DNA of 64,000 nucleotides from Paenibacillus sp. SYP-B3998 (GCF_010820665.1 NZ_JAAIKC010000001.1:1488001-1552000), one strand, 5' to 3'; shown: positions 1 through 8,750, counted from the first letter of the stretch. The notes: generated from the letters alone by a model not told the origin. Made by a program: numbers and translations.

Positions 1-162
1 GATATGATTAACGAATTCATGGTTCCGTTGGGTAAGCCTCTTCTGACCAACCTAACAACTGCGCACGGGCCTTATAAAGCAGCGATTCCTATCGGAGCCA
101 TCGCTAATCTAAACACGTTCTATCGTTCATTAACCATTCTCGAACCTACTGTTCGTTTGTAG
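1..162 (+). CDS. C-terminal end of an unidentified protein (partial, 5' end outside window)
   Basis: An open frame runs from base 1 without a stop to TAG at 160-162, giving 53 residues ending in ILEPTVRL. It contains internal Met codons but no ribosome binding site is visible in front of them, so it is best read as the tail of a gene that begins before the window. The next gene starts about 110 bases on. I do not recognise the sequence and cannot assign a function. It could also be a chance open frame. Confidence 0.4.
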   Translation, partial: DMINEFMVPLGKPLLTNLTTAHGPYKAAIPIGAIANLNTFYRSLTILEPTVRL

Positions 163-274
163 TGCTTCTAAGTCTTGAGACGTAGGAAGAATCCTTCTAA
201 GGTTGCTTGTGGGGAGGGGGAACTTTTTTTAAAATGAAAGAAGAGTTATTACTACTGAAAGACGGAGGAATAAG

Positions 275-784
275 GTGGATAAAAAGGCGCTGTTTGGAGT
301 TTTCTTAGTATTACTAGGCATTTTGTTATTTAGCAGTCGTGGAACGGTGATGGAGCCAGGGAGTGTTTTTGGGTATTTCTGGCCAAGTTTGTTCGTAATT
401 CCTCTTGGCATTCTGCTGCATTGGCTATACTTTTATGCAACTCAGCGTCAAGGAGTCGGCATGTTGATTCCAGGAGGCATTCTGCTCGTAGGAGGTGCCA
501 TTTGTCAAGTTTCTATGTTATTTGACATCTGGTCCTATATGTGGCCGGGATTCCCGCTTGCTGTAGCTTTCGGTCTTCTTGAATTTTACTGGTTCGGGAA
601 TAGAAACAGATGGATTCTGATTCCTGTATTTATTCTCGGAAGTGTTTCTTTAATCTTTTTCACCATCTTTACGTTAGGAACGCTGTTTAGTTTCAATTTC
701 CTTGGTCAAACCTCAGCTGCGATTGTCCTTATTGTTATTGGACTGGTTATTGTATTCAATCGGAAGCAAAGTTACGAGGTCTAA
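275..784 (+). CDS. Small multi-pass membrane protein, LiaF-N-terminal (DUF5668)-like
   Basis: This 169-residue protein starts at GTG, with GGAGG at 264-268 six bases upstream. It is nearly all hydrophobic: about five membrane segments (roughly residues 5-22, 33-52, 60-82, 85-105 and 112-160) separated by short loops rich in Trp, Tyr and Arg. The opening pattern of Lys-Lys followed by a VLLGILLF-type helix and a paired WPSLFVIPLGI helix resembles the N-terminal membrane domain of LiaF-type proteins, but the cytoplasmic LiaF C-terminal domain is absent. In Firmicutes such proteins are often linked to envelope-stress sensing. That role is an inference, and there is no LiaRS pair nearby. It is followed by a bidirectional terminator. 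Confidence 0.7.
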   Translation: MDKKALFGVFLVLLGILLFSSRGTVMEPGSVFGYFWPSLFVIPLGILLHWLYFYATQRQGVGMLIPGGILLVGGAICQVSMLFDIWSYMWPGFPLAVAFGLLEFYWFGNRNRWILIPVFILGSVSLIFFTIFTLGTLFSFNFLGQTSAAIVLIVIGLVIVFNRKQSYEV

Positions 785-823
785 TGTCCTCAAATACCTT
801 CTTATCAAATGCAATTCATCAAT

Positions 824-859
824 AAAAAACTTCCAAAGGATTAGCTTTGGAAGTTTTTT
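824..859. terminator. Bidirectional rho-independent terminator
   Basis: A 15-base perfect inverted repeat (824-838 with 845-859) has a six-base loop, A-rich on the left arm and T-rich on the right. It therefore serves both the plus-strand membrane protein gene ending at 784 and the minus-strand gene ending at 870. Confidence 0.85.
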
Positions 860-869
860 GTCGTCTTTT

Positions 870-1226
870 TTATTTAGAATCTAAATAAGCAGCTGTCGTC
901 CAGTCTCCGCTTGCATGCATAATGACTTTATAGTTACCAGCAGGTTGATTCATAGCTAACAAGAGGCGAGTACGCGTCCATTGTAGGGCTCCTAAATTTA
1001 CATAGTTACTACCTACTTGAATGTTTCCACTTGGGGTTACTCGATACAGTTCAATAAACAGTGTATCCGAAGAGGTATTCGTTAAGTTGCTAAAATTGCC
1101 TTCGATATAAATGCTGTCGTGCGCTGGGGTAGGCTGCCATTCATGGTAAAATGAAGCGAAAGACGATGTTGCAAACGAGAATAAAAAGCCAAGCGTCAGT
1201 AAGAAGGAAATCGTTAGTTTTTTCAT
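870..1226 (-). CDS. Small exported protein of unknown function
   Basis: This 118-residue protein has a clear signal peptide: a Lys-Lys start, a hydrophobic core and likely cleavage after SSFA near residue 24. The mature part, about 95 residues, has alternating hydrophobic and polar residues (for example GNYKVIMHASGDW) and looks like a small beta-sandwich. It has no Cys and no recognisable catalytic motif. A purine-rich ribosome site, AAGGAGCT on the coding strand, lies just upstream of the start. It is transcribed alone, toward the shared terminator at 824-859. I do not recognise the family. A surface or extracellular role follows only from the signal peptide. Confidence 0.65.
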   Translation of the reverse strand: MKKLTISFLLTLGFLFSFATSSFASFYHEWQPTPAHDSIYIEGNFSNLTNTSSDTLFIELYRVTPSGNIQVGSNYVNLGALQWTRTRLLLAMNQPAGNYKVIMHASGDWTTAAYLDSK

Positions 1227-1427
1227 GATTCAGCTCCTTAAAGGTTAATTGGTAGATACTACCAAATAAATTATACCTTTAATTTACTAATTCTGTAAAT
1301 GAAAATGATTAAATTCGAGTCAATGAATCGTCTTACTTTAAGCTTGAACCTAGCTATATTTATGAGATAATCAGATGGTATAAAAATACATATATAGTAG
1401 TTTAGATATGAACTAGGAGGGAATTGA

Positions 1428-3983
1428 TTGAAGAAGTTCGCTTTCCTGATTGTAATCTGTCTGGCGATTATTTATGTGTTATCCGTAGGTAAGACAATAT
1501 GGAATAAGGAGTTGAGTGAAGCTCGGAAAGAAGTTAAATTAGTGAACTGGGCGTATGTGCTCGGAGATATGCCTTTTCAACAGATGGGCCAACCGGAGTG
1601 GACTTCAAAAGAAGCTCAAGCCAATAGCGAGTGGAGGCAAGTAAAAGCTGGGCAAGGGTTTCATGACACTCCGAAATCAGCAGGCTCTCTGTATTGGCTG
1701 ACAACGAAATTGCCCAATCAGGAGTGGCGCGACCCTTCACTTTTTCTTCTTATATACGGAAACTATGAAATTTACTTAGACCATAAGCTGATTTATCGGT
1801 ATGGTGAATTGAATGATGACGGGAAGCTTTCCTATCATGGCACGCCAAATCGGCTTATAACATTGCCTCAAAATATTGAAAATCACACTTTATTCATTCG
1901 TGTGCAAGCGACGCGAGATCGCGTTGGAACTGCAGGAACTGTTTGGTATGGCAACAAAAGCGATATTGTACTTTCGCTTATAAAGGAAGAATTTTTTCCT
2001 GTTGCTTTATCTGTTTTATACGCTTTATCTGGCTGCACGGCTTTGTTTTTCTATATAAAGTCTAGAAAATACTTGGAGTTGTTCGGATTTGGATGGTTTA
2101 CGACGTGCTTCGGTGTGTACATGTTCGCAAGAATCGATTTCAAAGATTTTTATCTGGATGCTCCTTTGTTTTGGAGTTGGGTGGAGCTTCTTTCTTTGTT
2201 TCTGGGTACGGCCGGTTTTATTTATTTTGCAGAACAAGTCGTTGGTGCTGGGAGATGGTTTATATTACGAATACTTTGGATGCTCATTCTATTATATATT
2301 ATTGGAGTGATCCTACTGTGTACACTCGGTTTCTTTTCGATTCAAGATACCTTGTTTCCTTTTCAAATTCTAATGATACTTGCAGCTATACTTACGCTCG
2401 GGGTTGTCGTATTACAAGTACGAAAAGAAAATAAAGAGGCACAATGGGTTCTTCTCTGCATTGTCGAGGTGACGGTTTGCGGTTTACATGATGTTCTTTC
2501 CTATTCTCTCTTTGTTACCAATCCGATTTCGATTGTTCATGTAGGTTTGTTTGTGCAATTATTTTTTCTATGTTTAGTTTTACGTTATCGTTTGACCAAT
2601 GCGCTCTTAACGTATGCCGAAAAGTTGGAACGTACCAATGGGGAGCTTTCTCGTTATGATCAGCTGAAAGACCACTTTTTGGCGACTACCTCTCATGAGC
2701 TGCGCACGCCATTGCATGGAATTATCGGGTTGGCTCAATCTCTTCTTGATGAAACACAGGGTCAAGCTAGGAGGAAGCTAGAGGTCATCGTTACAAATGG
2801 TAAGCGTCTAAACACACTTGTTGAGCAAATTTTACAATTCAAGAGCTTGAAAGAGCCTAACCTGGTATTGACGAAAAGTATCTTTAACCTTCGAACGACA
2901 ATTGAAAATATGCTGCTTTTGTTGGAACCGCTTAAAAAACCAAATGTACGCTTTCTTCACGTGATTCCCGATATTTCGATCTATGCGGATGAAGGGGTTA
3001 TCCAACAAATTTTGAACAATTTAATTGGCAACGCGCTTAAATTCACGGAAAGTGGGTATATTCGTATCACAGCGACTTATGAACAAGATCAATTGTTCTT
3101 GTCCGTAGAGGATACGGGTAAGGGGATTCCGCAGGATCAGTGGGAGTTCATCTTTGAAGAATTTTATCAGAGTCAACTTCCTAAGAATAGGCACGACAGC
3201 GGTACGGGTCTAGGTTTGCCGATTACGAAAAGACTTCTCATGCTCCATGGCGGGAACATTTCATTTCAATCAAGATTAGGCTTAGGGACAACTTTTATAT
3301 GTTCCATAAAAGCGGATGTTTTACGAGAAAATGAGTGTAACCATAAATTTGTTCCAGATTATAGTGCTGCGGTTTTTCCTTTCGTACATGCCCAGCAAGC
3401 TACAATTCTTGTTGTAGATGATGAAGAAATGAATTTGCAAGTTATCGAAAGTTTTCTTAACAAGGTGCCACAATGGAAGCTGGTGTTTGCATCCAGTGGA
3501 GAGGAAGCGATCAGCTTGGCAAGTTCCATTTATCCGGATCTGATTTTGATGGATGTGATGATGCCGGGCCAAGATGGATTTGAAGTTTGTCAATTGTTAA
3601 GAGAAACGCCACCGGTTGAAGATTTGAAAATTATTCTTTTGACGGCCAAGGGAATGGAAGCAGCGGGAAAAGGGTATAAAGTTGGTGCAGATGAATATTT
3701 GACCAAGCCCATTGACCGCATGGAATTGATTCATCGTGTACATGCTCATCTTCAAGCTCGCTGGTTTATGCGCAAAGAACGCCAGCGATGTTTCACGGAT
3801 CGCCAGGTTGAATTCCTCAAATTGGCATTCGAGCATCAAGCGGAAAACAAAGAAGCTCTGGCAGATAAGCTGTATGTGAAATACGAAACCATCAAAAAAG
3901 ATGTAAAAAAAATAAATCAACACTTTGCTTCACGAACGTTTACAGAAGCTGCGGTAATTGCAAAAAGAAGTAATATCATATAA
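1428..3983 (+). CDS. Membrane hybrid sensor histidine kinase with receiver and C-terminal helical (HTH-like) region
   Basis: The protein has 851 residues. The TTG start is supported by AGGAGG at 1415-1420. Domain order: an N-terminal membrane helix; an extracellular domain (about 30-185); a block of seven hydrophobic helices (about 190-385) like the 7TMR-DISM sensors; a HisKA dimerisation domain with the phospho-acceptor His near 423 (SHELRTPLHG); an HATPase with N box (NLIGNALKFT), DTGKGIP and GTGLGLP; then a receiver domain with acidic VVDDEE, phospho-acceptor Asp in LMDVMMPG near 709 and the conserved Lys in LTKPI. The last ~70 residues contain RQVEFLKLAFEH and a following two-helix pattern that could bind DNA or fold as an effector helix bundle. 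It senses an outside cue and probably signals within one chain. No separate response regulator is adjacent. The ligand is unknown. Confidence 0.88.
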   Translation: MKKFAFLIVICLAIIYVLSVGKTIWNKELSEARKEVKLVNWAYVLGDMPFQQMGQPEWTSKEAQANSEWRQVKAGQGFHDTPKSAGSLYWLTTKLPNQEWRDPSLFLLIYGNYEIYLDHKLIYRYGELNDDGKLSYHGTPNRLITLPQNIENHTLFIRVQATRDRVGTAGTVWYGNKSDIVLSLIKEEFFPVALSVLYALSGCTALFFYIKSRKYLELFGFGWFTTCFGVYMFARIDFKDFYLDAPLFWSWVELLSLFLGTAGFIYFAEQVVGAGRWFILRILWMLILLYIIGVILLCTLGFFSIQDTLFPFQILMILAAILTLGVVVLQVRKENKEAQWVLLCIVEVTVCGLHDVLSYSLFVTNPISIVHVGLFVQLFFLCLVLRYRLTNALLTYAEKLERTNGELSRYDQLKDHFLATTSHELRTPLHGIIGLAQSLLDETQGQARRKLEVIVTNGKRLNTLVEQILQFKSLKEPNLVLTKSIFNLRTTIENMLLLLEPLKKPNVRFLHVIPDISIYADEGVIQQILNNLIGNALKFTESGYIRITATYEQDQLFLSVEDTGKGIPQDQWEFIFEEFYQSQLPKNRHDSGTGLGLPITKRLLMLHGGNISFQSRLGLGTTFICSIKADVLRENECNHKFVPDYSAAVFPFVHAQQATILVVDDEEMNLQVIESFLNKVPQWKLVFASSGEEAISLASSIYPDLILMDVMMPGQDGFEVCQLLRETPPVEDLKIILLTAKGMEAAGKGYKVGADEYLTKPIDRMELIHRVHAHLQARWFMRKERQRCFTDRQVEFLKLAFEHQAENKEALADKLYVKYETIKKDVKKINQHFASRTFTEAAVIAKRSNII

Positions 3984-3988
3984 TGCTC

Positions 3989-4032
3989 AAGCCCTTCTCT
4001 TAGCGCTGTGATCGCTAGCGACGGGCTTTTTT
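3989..4032 (+). terminator. Rho-independent terminator after the hybrid kinase
   Basis: An interrupted stem pairs AAGCCC (3989-3994) with GGGCTT, with an inner TAGCG/CGCTA pair, followed by a run of six T. It lies six bases after the kinase stop codon. Confidence 0.7.
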
Positions 4033-4206
4033 GTGCGTCTATGAATCTCTCTATGAAAGGGGGAAAAGAAATACCCAGCATCCAAATAGGGAGGTAAAAC
4101 TTGTAGTCTATTTGCAAAAGCGCGAACTTGCTATAAATGGATTAGGCTTCCACATCCAACAAGCCTGTGGCAGTCAAACTAATTACGAATAGGGAGGAAC
4201 ACAGCA

Positions 4207-4836
4207 ATGAAAATTTTTAAAGCCGCATTAGCACTCGTATTTGCCATCCTACTCATTTTACCGACACAAGCGATGGGAGCTTCATCCACTTACAGTGGAG
4301 TCAGTGGAAAAAGGTGGGTACAGGAATTTCCTGGTTCAAGCAGCGTGAGTGATTTGAGCAGCACGTTTAAACCAAAAGTGGAGAAATTCGTCAAAGCGAT
4401 GAAAGATGCTGGCATTTCCGTTACAATTAATGCAACTTTAAGACCCAAAGAACGTGCTTATTTGATGCACTATTCGTTTAAAATTGCTAACGGTCAAATC
4501 AGCCCGAAAAATGTGCCTGCTTTAGCTGGCGTCAATATTACATGGTTGCATTCACAAGATGATGCTTCATTCACGAAGTCCAAGGCAGGCGCTAAAGAAA
4601 TGGTATCTGCCTACGGGATCGTGGCAGCTCCTGCGCTGGATTCCGATCATATTCGCGGGAATGCGATTGACATGAACAGCCCGGTTACTAAGAGCACTAC
4701 AATCAAAAAAGCAGATGGCACAAATACAACAATTACATCTTACGATGGGCTTGTTGCTGTAGGTAAAACGTATGGCGTGTATCATCTTCTGCCTGTTGCC
4801 AGTGATCCGGTTCACTGGTCCAGTGATGCGAACTAA
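4207..4836 (+). CDS. Secreted M15/VanY-like peptidoglycan peptidase
   Basis: This 209-residue protein has a signal peptide (Lys-rich start, hydrophobic core, cleavage near AMGA at about residue 25). Zinc-peptidase features are visible: SDHIRGNAIDM near residues 140-150 gives the His-x6-Asp pair of family M15 (VanY, CwlK-like L,D- or D,D-peptidases), and DPVHWS near the C-terminus supplies the last His. The length fits a one-domain M15 enzyme without wall-binding repeats. It probably cuts peptide stems of peptidoglycan outside the cell. The exact bond (D-Ala-D-Ala carboxypeptidase or L-Ala-D-Glu endopeptidase) cannot be told from the sequence. The ribosome site AGGGAGGA lies just upstream. It is a single-gene unit closed by a strong terminator. 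Confidence 0.75.
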   Translation: MKIFKAALALVFAILLILPTQAMGASSTYSGVSGKRWVQEFPGSSSVSDLSSTFKPKVEKFVKAMKDAGISVTINATLRPKERAYLMHYSFKIANGQISPKNVPALAGVNITWLHSQDDASFTKSKAGAKEMVSAYGIVAAPALDSDHIRGNAIDMNSPVTKSTTIKKADGTNTTITSYDGLVAVGKTYGVYHLLPVASDPVHWSSDAN

Positions 4837-4900
4837 TTGGTGAAGCAAGCTGAAAATTATTCAGCAATTTTGAATGTGGGACATGTATAGTGGACTTACT

Positions 4901-4946
4901 AAACAGCATGCGTCTGGTTATTTACAGGACGCATGCTGTTTAATTT
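4901..4946. terminator. Rho-independent terminator
   Basis: A 14-base perfect inverted repeat (4901-4914 with 4928-4941, AAACAGCATGCGTC and its complement) is followed by TAATTTTGTTT. It ends the M15 peptidase unit. The rest of 4837-5161 holds AT-rich leader sequence, a short ORF and a cre-like box, listed separately. Confidence 0.85.
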
Positions 4947-5049
4947 TGTTTGAGCGATAAAGCATATTTGTTCCAAATTTTTAGTGGTTTGCTTTAAAAA
5001 TCGTTGATTTTTGTCACAAATAGTTAATTAGTATGCTAGAGGAGGTCGA

Positions 5050-5100
5050 ATGAATTCGGATAAGATGAAGGTATTGAAGGGAGGTGAACAATTGTTATAG
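5050..5100 (+). CDS. Possible 16-residue leader peptide upstream of the chitin oxygenase gene
   Basis: A strong ribosome site (GAGGAGGTC, about 5039-5047) is followed three bases later by ATG and a 16-codon frame, MNSDKMKVLKGGEQLL, ending TAG at 5098-5100. It lies in the 5' leader of the LPMO gene. Its position and over-strong SD suggest translation, but the peptide has no family I know, and the SD-to-start spacing is short. It may be a regulatory leader, or the purine-rich stretch may matter only for mRNA stability. Confidence 0.3.
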   Translation: MNSDKMKVLKGGEQLL

Positions 5101-5107
5101 GTATGTA

Positions 5108-5121
5108 TGAAAGCGCTTAAA
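5108..5121 (+). promoter_or_regulatory. cre-like catabolite-repression box
   Basis: TGAAAGCGCTTAAA matches the TGWAARCGYTWNCW consensus of CcpA sites at all but one position. It lies 41 bases before the start of the chitin-active LPMO gene, so binding downstream of transcription initiation could act as a roadblock. Control of chitin degradation by preferred sugars would be sensible. Binding itself is inferred. Confidence 0.45.
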
Positions 5122-5161
5122 AGTACTGTCCGAGTTCCATATTAAAGGAGGAGAATGTTGT

Positions 5162-6187
5162 ATGACACTACTTTTACCGAATCATGTTGGGTTGAAAAAG
5201 TTGGTTACTGCAAGCTGTATGCTGCTAATTATGGCCGTTTTCACGCTTCTTTTTACTGAAAACGCTTCTGCACATGGGTATGTAGACTCTCCGGGGAGCC
5301 GCGCAATTTTATGCAAAAATGGACAAAATACGGACTGCGGTGGGATCGTGTATGAGCCACAAAGCTTGGAAGCACCTAAGGGCTGGCCAGCTTCCGGCCC
5401 CGCCGATGGGAAGATTGCAAGCGCATCCGGTGCATTCCCTAAACTTGACGAACAATCTGCTACTCGCTGGAGTAAAGTAAATATGACTGCAGGTCCGAAA
5501 ACGTTTACCTGGAAATTAACTGCTGCTCATGCGACCACGAGTTGGAAATATTACATTACCAAAGATGGTTGGGACCCGAATGCTCCGCTTAGCCGCGCAT
5601 CCTTCAACTTGACGCCCTTTTGCTCCGTCAACTACGGCGGTGTGCAGCCTCCCTTTACGTACTCAGATAATTGTAACGTTCCTGCAAAAACAGGGTATCA
5701 TGTCATCCTAGCTGTATGGGAAATTGCAGATACAGCAAATGCTTTCTATAATGTTATTGATGTCAATTTTGGTGCAAGCAGCACGATTGAGCCTCCTACA
5801 CATTTAAGTTCATCTTCTCAAACGAACACAAGCATTCAGTTGACTTGGACGGGATCTACAGGCGCGAGCAGCTATGAGGTATACCGAAACAATACGTTGA
5901 TCGGAACAACGACAACGACTTCTTACAACAATACAGCATTGACTGTAAACACATCTTACATGTATACCGTTGTTGCAGTTGACAGTTCTGGCAATAAATC
6001 CGCTGCTTCAGCTCAACTAATCGTTAAAACGACGGGTGGCACGACAGGCAGTTATCCGGCTTGGAACTCATCAACCGTGTATGTAGGCGGGAAGAAAGTC
6101 TCTTATAACGATGTGAATTATGAGGCGAAATGGTGGACGCTTGGTGAGACTCCTGGCATCAGCGGTGTTTGGAAAGTAATCCCTTAA
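5162..6187 (+). CDS. Secreted lytic chitin monooxygenase (AA10) with FnIII and CBM5/12 domains
   Basis: The protein has 341 residues, with GGAGGA at 5147-5152 before the ATG. The signal peptide ends in ENASA, so the mature protein begins with His38 ([10 protein letters not shown]). An exposed N-terminal His is the diagnostic copper ligand of AA10 LPMOs, and the second copper His lies in [10 protein letters not shown] near residue 121. The AA10 domain spans about 38-202 and has the usual Cys pairs and [16 protein letters not shown] end. It is followed by one FnIII domain (about 208-290) and a C-terminal CBM5/12 (about 297-341) with aromatic residues YPAW, YEAKWWT and GVW. It oxidatively cleaves crystalline chitin outside the cell. 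The modules match Bacillus/Paenibacillus chitin-binding LPMOs. It is a single-gene unit with a cre-like box in front. Confidence 0.93.
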   Translation: MTLLLPNHVGLKKLVTASCMLLIMAVFTLLFTENASAHGYVDSPGSRAILCKNGQNTDCGGIVYEPQSLEAPKGWPASGPADGKIASASGAFPKLDEQSATRWSKVNMTAGPKTFTWKLTAAHATTSWKYYITKDGWDPNAPLSRASFNLTPFCSVNYGGVQPPFTYSDNCNVPAKTGYHVILAVWEIADTANAFYNVIDVNFGASSTIEPPTHLSSSSQTNTSIQLTWTGSTGASSYEVYRNNTLIGTTTTTSYNNTALTVNTSYMYTVVAVDSSGNKSAASAQLIVKTTGGTTGSYPAWNSSTVYVGGKKVSYNDVNYEAKWWTLGETPGISGVWKVIP

Positions 6188-6238
6188 TCTTCAAGTTTGT
6201 TTTTAGGCCAAGTGGCTTGAATGTATAATGTCATTCGT

Positions 6239-6284
6239 AAGAAAAAGAGTCATGCAGAATCTGATCTGCATGACTCTTTTTCTT
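6239..6284. terminator. Rho-independent terminator
   Basis: A long near-perfect inverted repeat, AAGAAAAAGAGTCATGCAGA on the left and its complement on the right, has a short loop and a T-rich right arm. It closes the LPMO unit and could also act on the minus strand. Confidence 0.88.
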
Positions 6285-6398
6285 ATTTCAGGTAGTTCCT
6301 AAAAATTATTAACTCTAAGTGCGGTTGGGTCACTTCATTGTTTAGCTTCTTAGGGAGAGTAAATGGTTAGATTTCTTTTAAGATGCTTGCAACCTTTT

Positions 6399-6437
6399 TC
6401 TCCCATGAGTCGTTAATAGGTTAACTCCAATGGGAGA
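6399..6437 (+). promoter_or_regulatory. Hairpin in the 5' leader of the SLH protein gene
   Basis: TCTCCCAT (6399-6406) and ATGGGAGA (6430-6437) can pair across a 23-base loop. No T run follows, only A-rich sequence and the ribosome site of the gene at 6471. This suggests an mRNA-stabilising hairpin or an operator rather than a terminator. No family is recognised. Confidence 0.35.
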
Positions 6438-6470
6438 ATAAAAAAAGGTACTAAAAGGAGAGAAAATACT

Positions 6471-7382
6471 ATGAAAAAAATAGCTACTTTAACTTTGACA
6501 ACTCTACTGCTAAGCAGCCTGACTTTCGGCACGGCATTTGCATTCAACGATTTAGATGAGGGACAAACCGAGGCAGTTACTGCCTTGCAAGACCGTGGAA
6601 TTGTGAGCGGAATCGATAGTGAACATTTTGCCCCAAAAGGAAAAATCAGTTATGCGCAAAGTGTGCAAATGATCGTCAAAGGGCTGGATTTGAACATGGA
6701 TTTACTGCGCTTTGTTAAGAAGCCGCTTGCCTCAGACTCCTTTACAAATATTCCGAATGATGCCTGGTATGCAGATGCTTTTATTACTGCCCATTATAAT
6801 GGATTGGAAATTCCTAAGGATGTGAATCCCAATGCCATTATTACGCGTGAACAATTTGGAGACATGCTCGTTCGCGCTTTAGAAAAGAAAGGGAATTATC
6901 CTTTGGTGAAAATGTTTATACAAATTAAGGATGAGGACCAAATCAAACCTGAATATCAGGGTACCTTACAACGGATGCTCCTTTATAAACTAACTGCTCT
7001 TGATAAAGAGGGGAACTTCAATCCAAGAAGCGAGCTTACACGTGGCGAGGCTGCAGGCTGGGTATACAATGCCATTCAATTTGCAGATGCTCACGCTGAA
7101 AAGCCTGCTCCAACAGAAGAAGTTGCCGTTACGGTTGAAAAAATAAGCGACGATGTGAACAAAGTAACCTTGTCTCGTGGTGAGAAACCTAATTCAGGAT
7201 ATGGAATTGCAATCAATAATATTCGATTTGACCAAGACGGACAGGCGGTAATTTCGTATACTTTAAGCAATCCTCAACCAGATATGATGTATGCAGATGT
7301 GATTAATGAAGCTAAGACAGTTACCTATATCTCATCGAAATATAAAGCGGTGGCTGAGCCAGCCATGACGATTATGAAATAG
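6471..7382 (+). CDS. Exported SLH-domain protein with C-terminal PrcB-like domain
   Basis: The protein has 303 residues. The signal peptide ends at FGTAFA, near residue 24. Residues ~25-205 contain divergent S-layer-homology repeats, seen as repeated motifs such as ALQDRGIVSGIDSEHFAP, NPNAIITREQFGDML and NPRSELTRGEAAGWV. SLH repeats bind pyruvylated secondary wall polymer, so the protein is probably held at the cell surface. After a Pro/Glu linker, residues ~225-303 contain RGEKPNSGYGIAI followed by beta-rich sequence, matching the C-terminal domain of PrcB, a protease-complex subunit first described in Treponema. The partner of that domain here is unknown. The gene is transcribed alone between two hairpins. 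Confidence 0.8.
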   Translation: MKKIATLTLTTLLLSSLTFGTAFAFNDLDEGQTEAVTALQDRGIVSGIDSEHFAPKGKISYAQSVQMIVKGLDLNMDLLRFVKKPLASDSFTNIPNDAWYADAFITAHYNGLEIPKDVNPNAIITREQFGDMLVRALEKKGNYPLVKMFIQIKDEDQIKPEYQGTLQRMLLYKLTALDKEGNFNPRSELTRGEAAGWVYNAIQFADAHAEKPAPTEEVAVTVEKISDDVNKVTLSRGEKPNSGYGIAINNIRFDQDGQAVISYTLSNPQPDMMYADVINEAKTVTYISSKYKAVAEPAMTIMK

Positions 7383-7397
7383 ATGTAAGAGACATAA

Positions 7398-7445
7398 AAA
7401 AAGTGTTGCTTCCCTTTTTTTAAGAGGTAGGCAACACTTTTTCTT
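7398..7445. terminator. Rho-independent terminator
   Basis: AAAAAGTGTTGC pairs with GCAACACTTTTT across a T-rich loop, and the right arm ends in TTTTTCTTTT. It lies 15 bases after the SLH/PrcB gene and between convergent genes. Confidence 0.8.
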
Positions 7446-7527
7446 TTATTCAACTAAACGGACTCAATCTTGCTTGGTCCTGCAAAAAGGTAGAGGCTAT
7501 CTAATAAAATGTTTAATATCATAAGAT

Positions 7528-8487
7528 TTAATCTCTTGCGGCCTCGTAAATTTTTTGCGCTACCCTACTTGGTTCTGTTTTTACTGTGGAGAAATGATCG
7601 CCCTGCCCTTTGATAAGTCTGAATAATCCAAGACGACCAGACATATGCGGGTGCCAGCCATATTTGTTGCTTTGAGGTAATGCATTATCTTCGGTAAGGT
7701 AAACGTAACTTTTAGGAAGAGTCAAGCTATAGAACTTTTTGAGATCCAGTTTTTCATAAAACGGTTTAGCAGGCTCTGGTGCTACTCGATCATAAAGCTG
7801 CTGCGCCTGATTTAAGCTAGCTAAGTTGACAAATGTTTCTCTAAAGAAGTAAAAAGGCAGCAAAATTGTATCATCTTTGGTACTTTGTCGCAGTTGTTGA
7901 AAAGTTGCTTGAGCAGCAGGAGGGAATTCATCGGCTACACTTTGTCCGTCATTGAGAACAAATGCATTCAAAAAAACGAGCCTTTTGATATGACTCGGTA
8001 CGAGCTCAGCCACTTTTTGTACCAATGAGCCCCCAAAGCTGTGCCCAACAAGAATAATGTTCTGCAAATGGTTGGATGTAATAAAATCAGCTATCGATTT
8101 GCTAAGCATCGCATGAGTTTGCGTAATTGCCTTATTCGAGTTGGACTCATATTTGATGTACTCTGGGGCATAAACGAGATGGCCTTTTTTACGTAAAGCA
8201 CTAGCGATTCCGTCCCAAAAGCTGGCATCTGCCCAAGAACCGTGAATGAGAACAAAAGTAAGGGACTGCTGCTTCTCACGGTAGGCTTCTTCAATTCCAT
8301 AGGCCCGTGGAGCAAAGGGAACTGACGCCCAGGGTGCTTGCGTATAATTGGCGTTGCTCTGATAAGGGCTCATTTCGGATGGATAAGAGGTGAGGTAAGG
8401 CCAAGGAAGAGAGGGGAATCGTTGACTTTCCAAAGCAGCACGATAGTAGGCGTTTATTTTATCCTGTTCATTAGGTTGCATGTTCAT
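7528..8487 (-). CDS. Alpha/beta hydrolase (esterase-like), no signal peptide
   Basis: This 319-residue protein has a typical alpha/beta-hydrolase core after an ~75-residue N-terminal extension rich in Pro and Tyr. The oxyanion-hole region is VLIHGSWADASFW, the nucleophile elbow is GHSFGG (Ser near 149), and the probable catalytic His is in KGQGDHFS near the C-terminus. The family resembles small plant methyl-esterase/hydroxynitrile-lyase type hydrolases (Abhydrolase_6). The substrate cannot be deduced. The N-terminal extension is unlike a signal peptide and looks disordered. It is monocistronic and divergent from the radical-SAM operon, with a 263-base shared intergenic region. Confidence 0.8.
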   Translation of the reverse strand: MNMQPNEQDKINAYYRAALESQRFPSLPWPYLTSYPSEMSPYQSNANYTQAPWASVPFAPRAYGIEEAYREKQQSLTFVLIHGSWADASFWDGIASALRKKGHLVYAPEYIKYESNSNKAITQTHAMLSKSIADFITSNHLQNIILVGHSFGGSLVQKVAELVPSHIKRLVFLNAFVLNDGQSVADEFPPAAQATFQQLRQSTKDDTILLPFYFFRETFVNLASLNQAQQLYDRVAPEPAKPFYEKLDLKKFYSLTLPKSYVYLTEDNALPQSNKYGWHPHMSGRLGLFRLIKGQGDHFSTVKTEPSRVAQKIYEAARD

Positions 8488-8682
8488 TTTCCTTTCAGAT
8501 TCATATGCTACAACATATGCCTATTTTATCCAGAGGTTCGTATGAACTTACGTGCATGCAACGTGGCGCAAAGGATGAATATGTTACAAAACAAAACAAG
8601 AAATGACGGCTTGGCGCTAAAATTATCACTATTTGCGCTTGCCCAGGAAATAATGAAGGTATTCCCCCAATCCAAGCTAAAT

Positions 8683-8711
8683 TTGAAAGTCGTTTTTGAA
8701 CCTTTTATAAT
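8683..8711 (+). promoter_or_regulatory. Near-consensus sigma-A promoter for the five-gene radical SAM operon
   Basis: TTGAAA (8683-8688), a 17-base spacer and TATAAT (8706-8711) form an almost ideal vegetative promoter. The start codon of the first gene is 39 bases downstream of the -10 box, with AAGGAGGAA in front. The operon is therefore probably transcribed in ordinary growth rather than silent. Confidence 0.75.
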
Positions 8712-8750
8712 AAGAGTAGATCTAGGAATGATTTCCAAGGAGGAATACAA

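Noticed and set aside
7383-7527. Possible small gene between convergent units
   Set aside because: The stretch is a terminator and AT-rich spacer with no start plus ribosome site.
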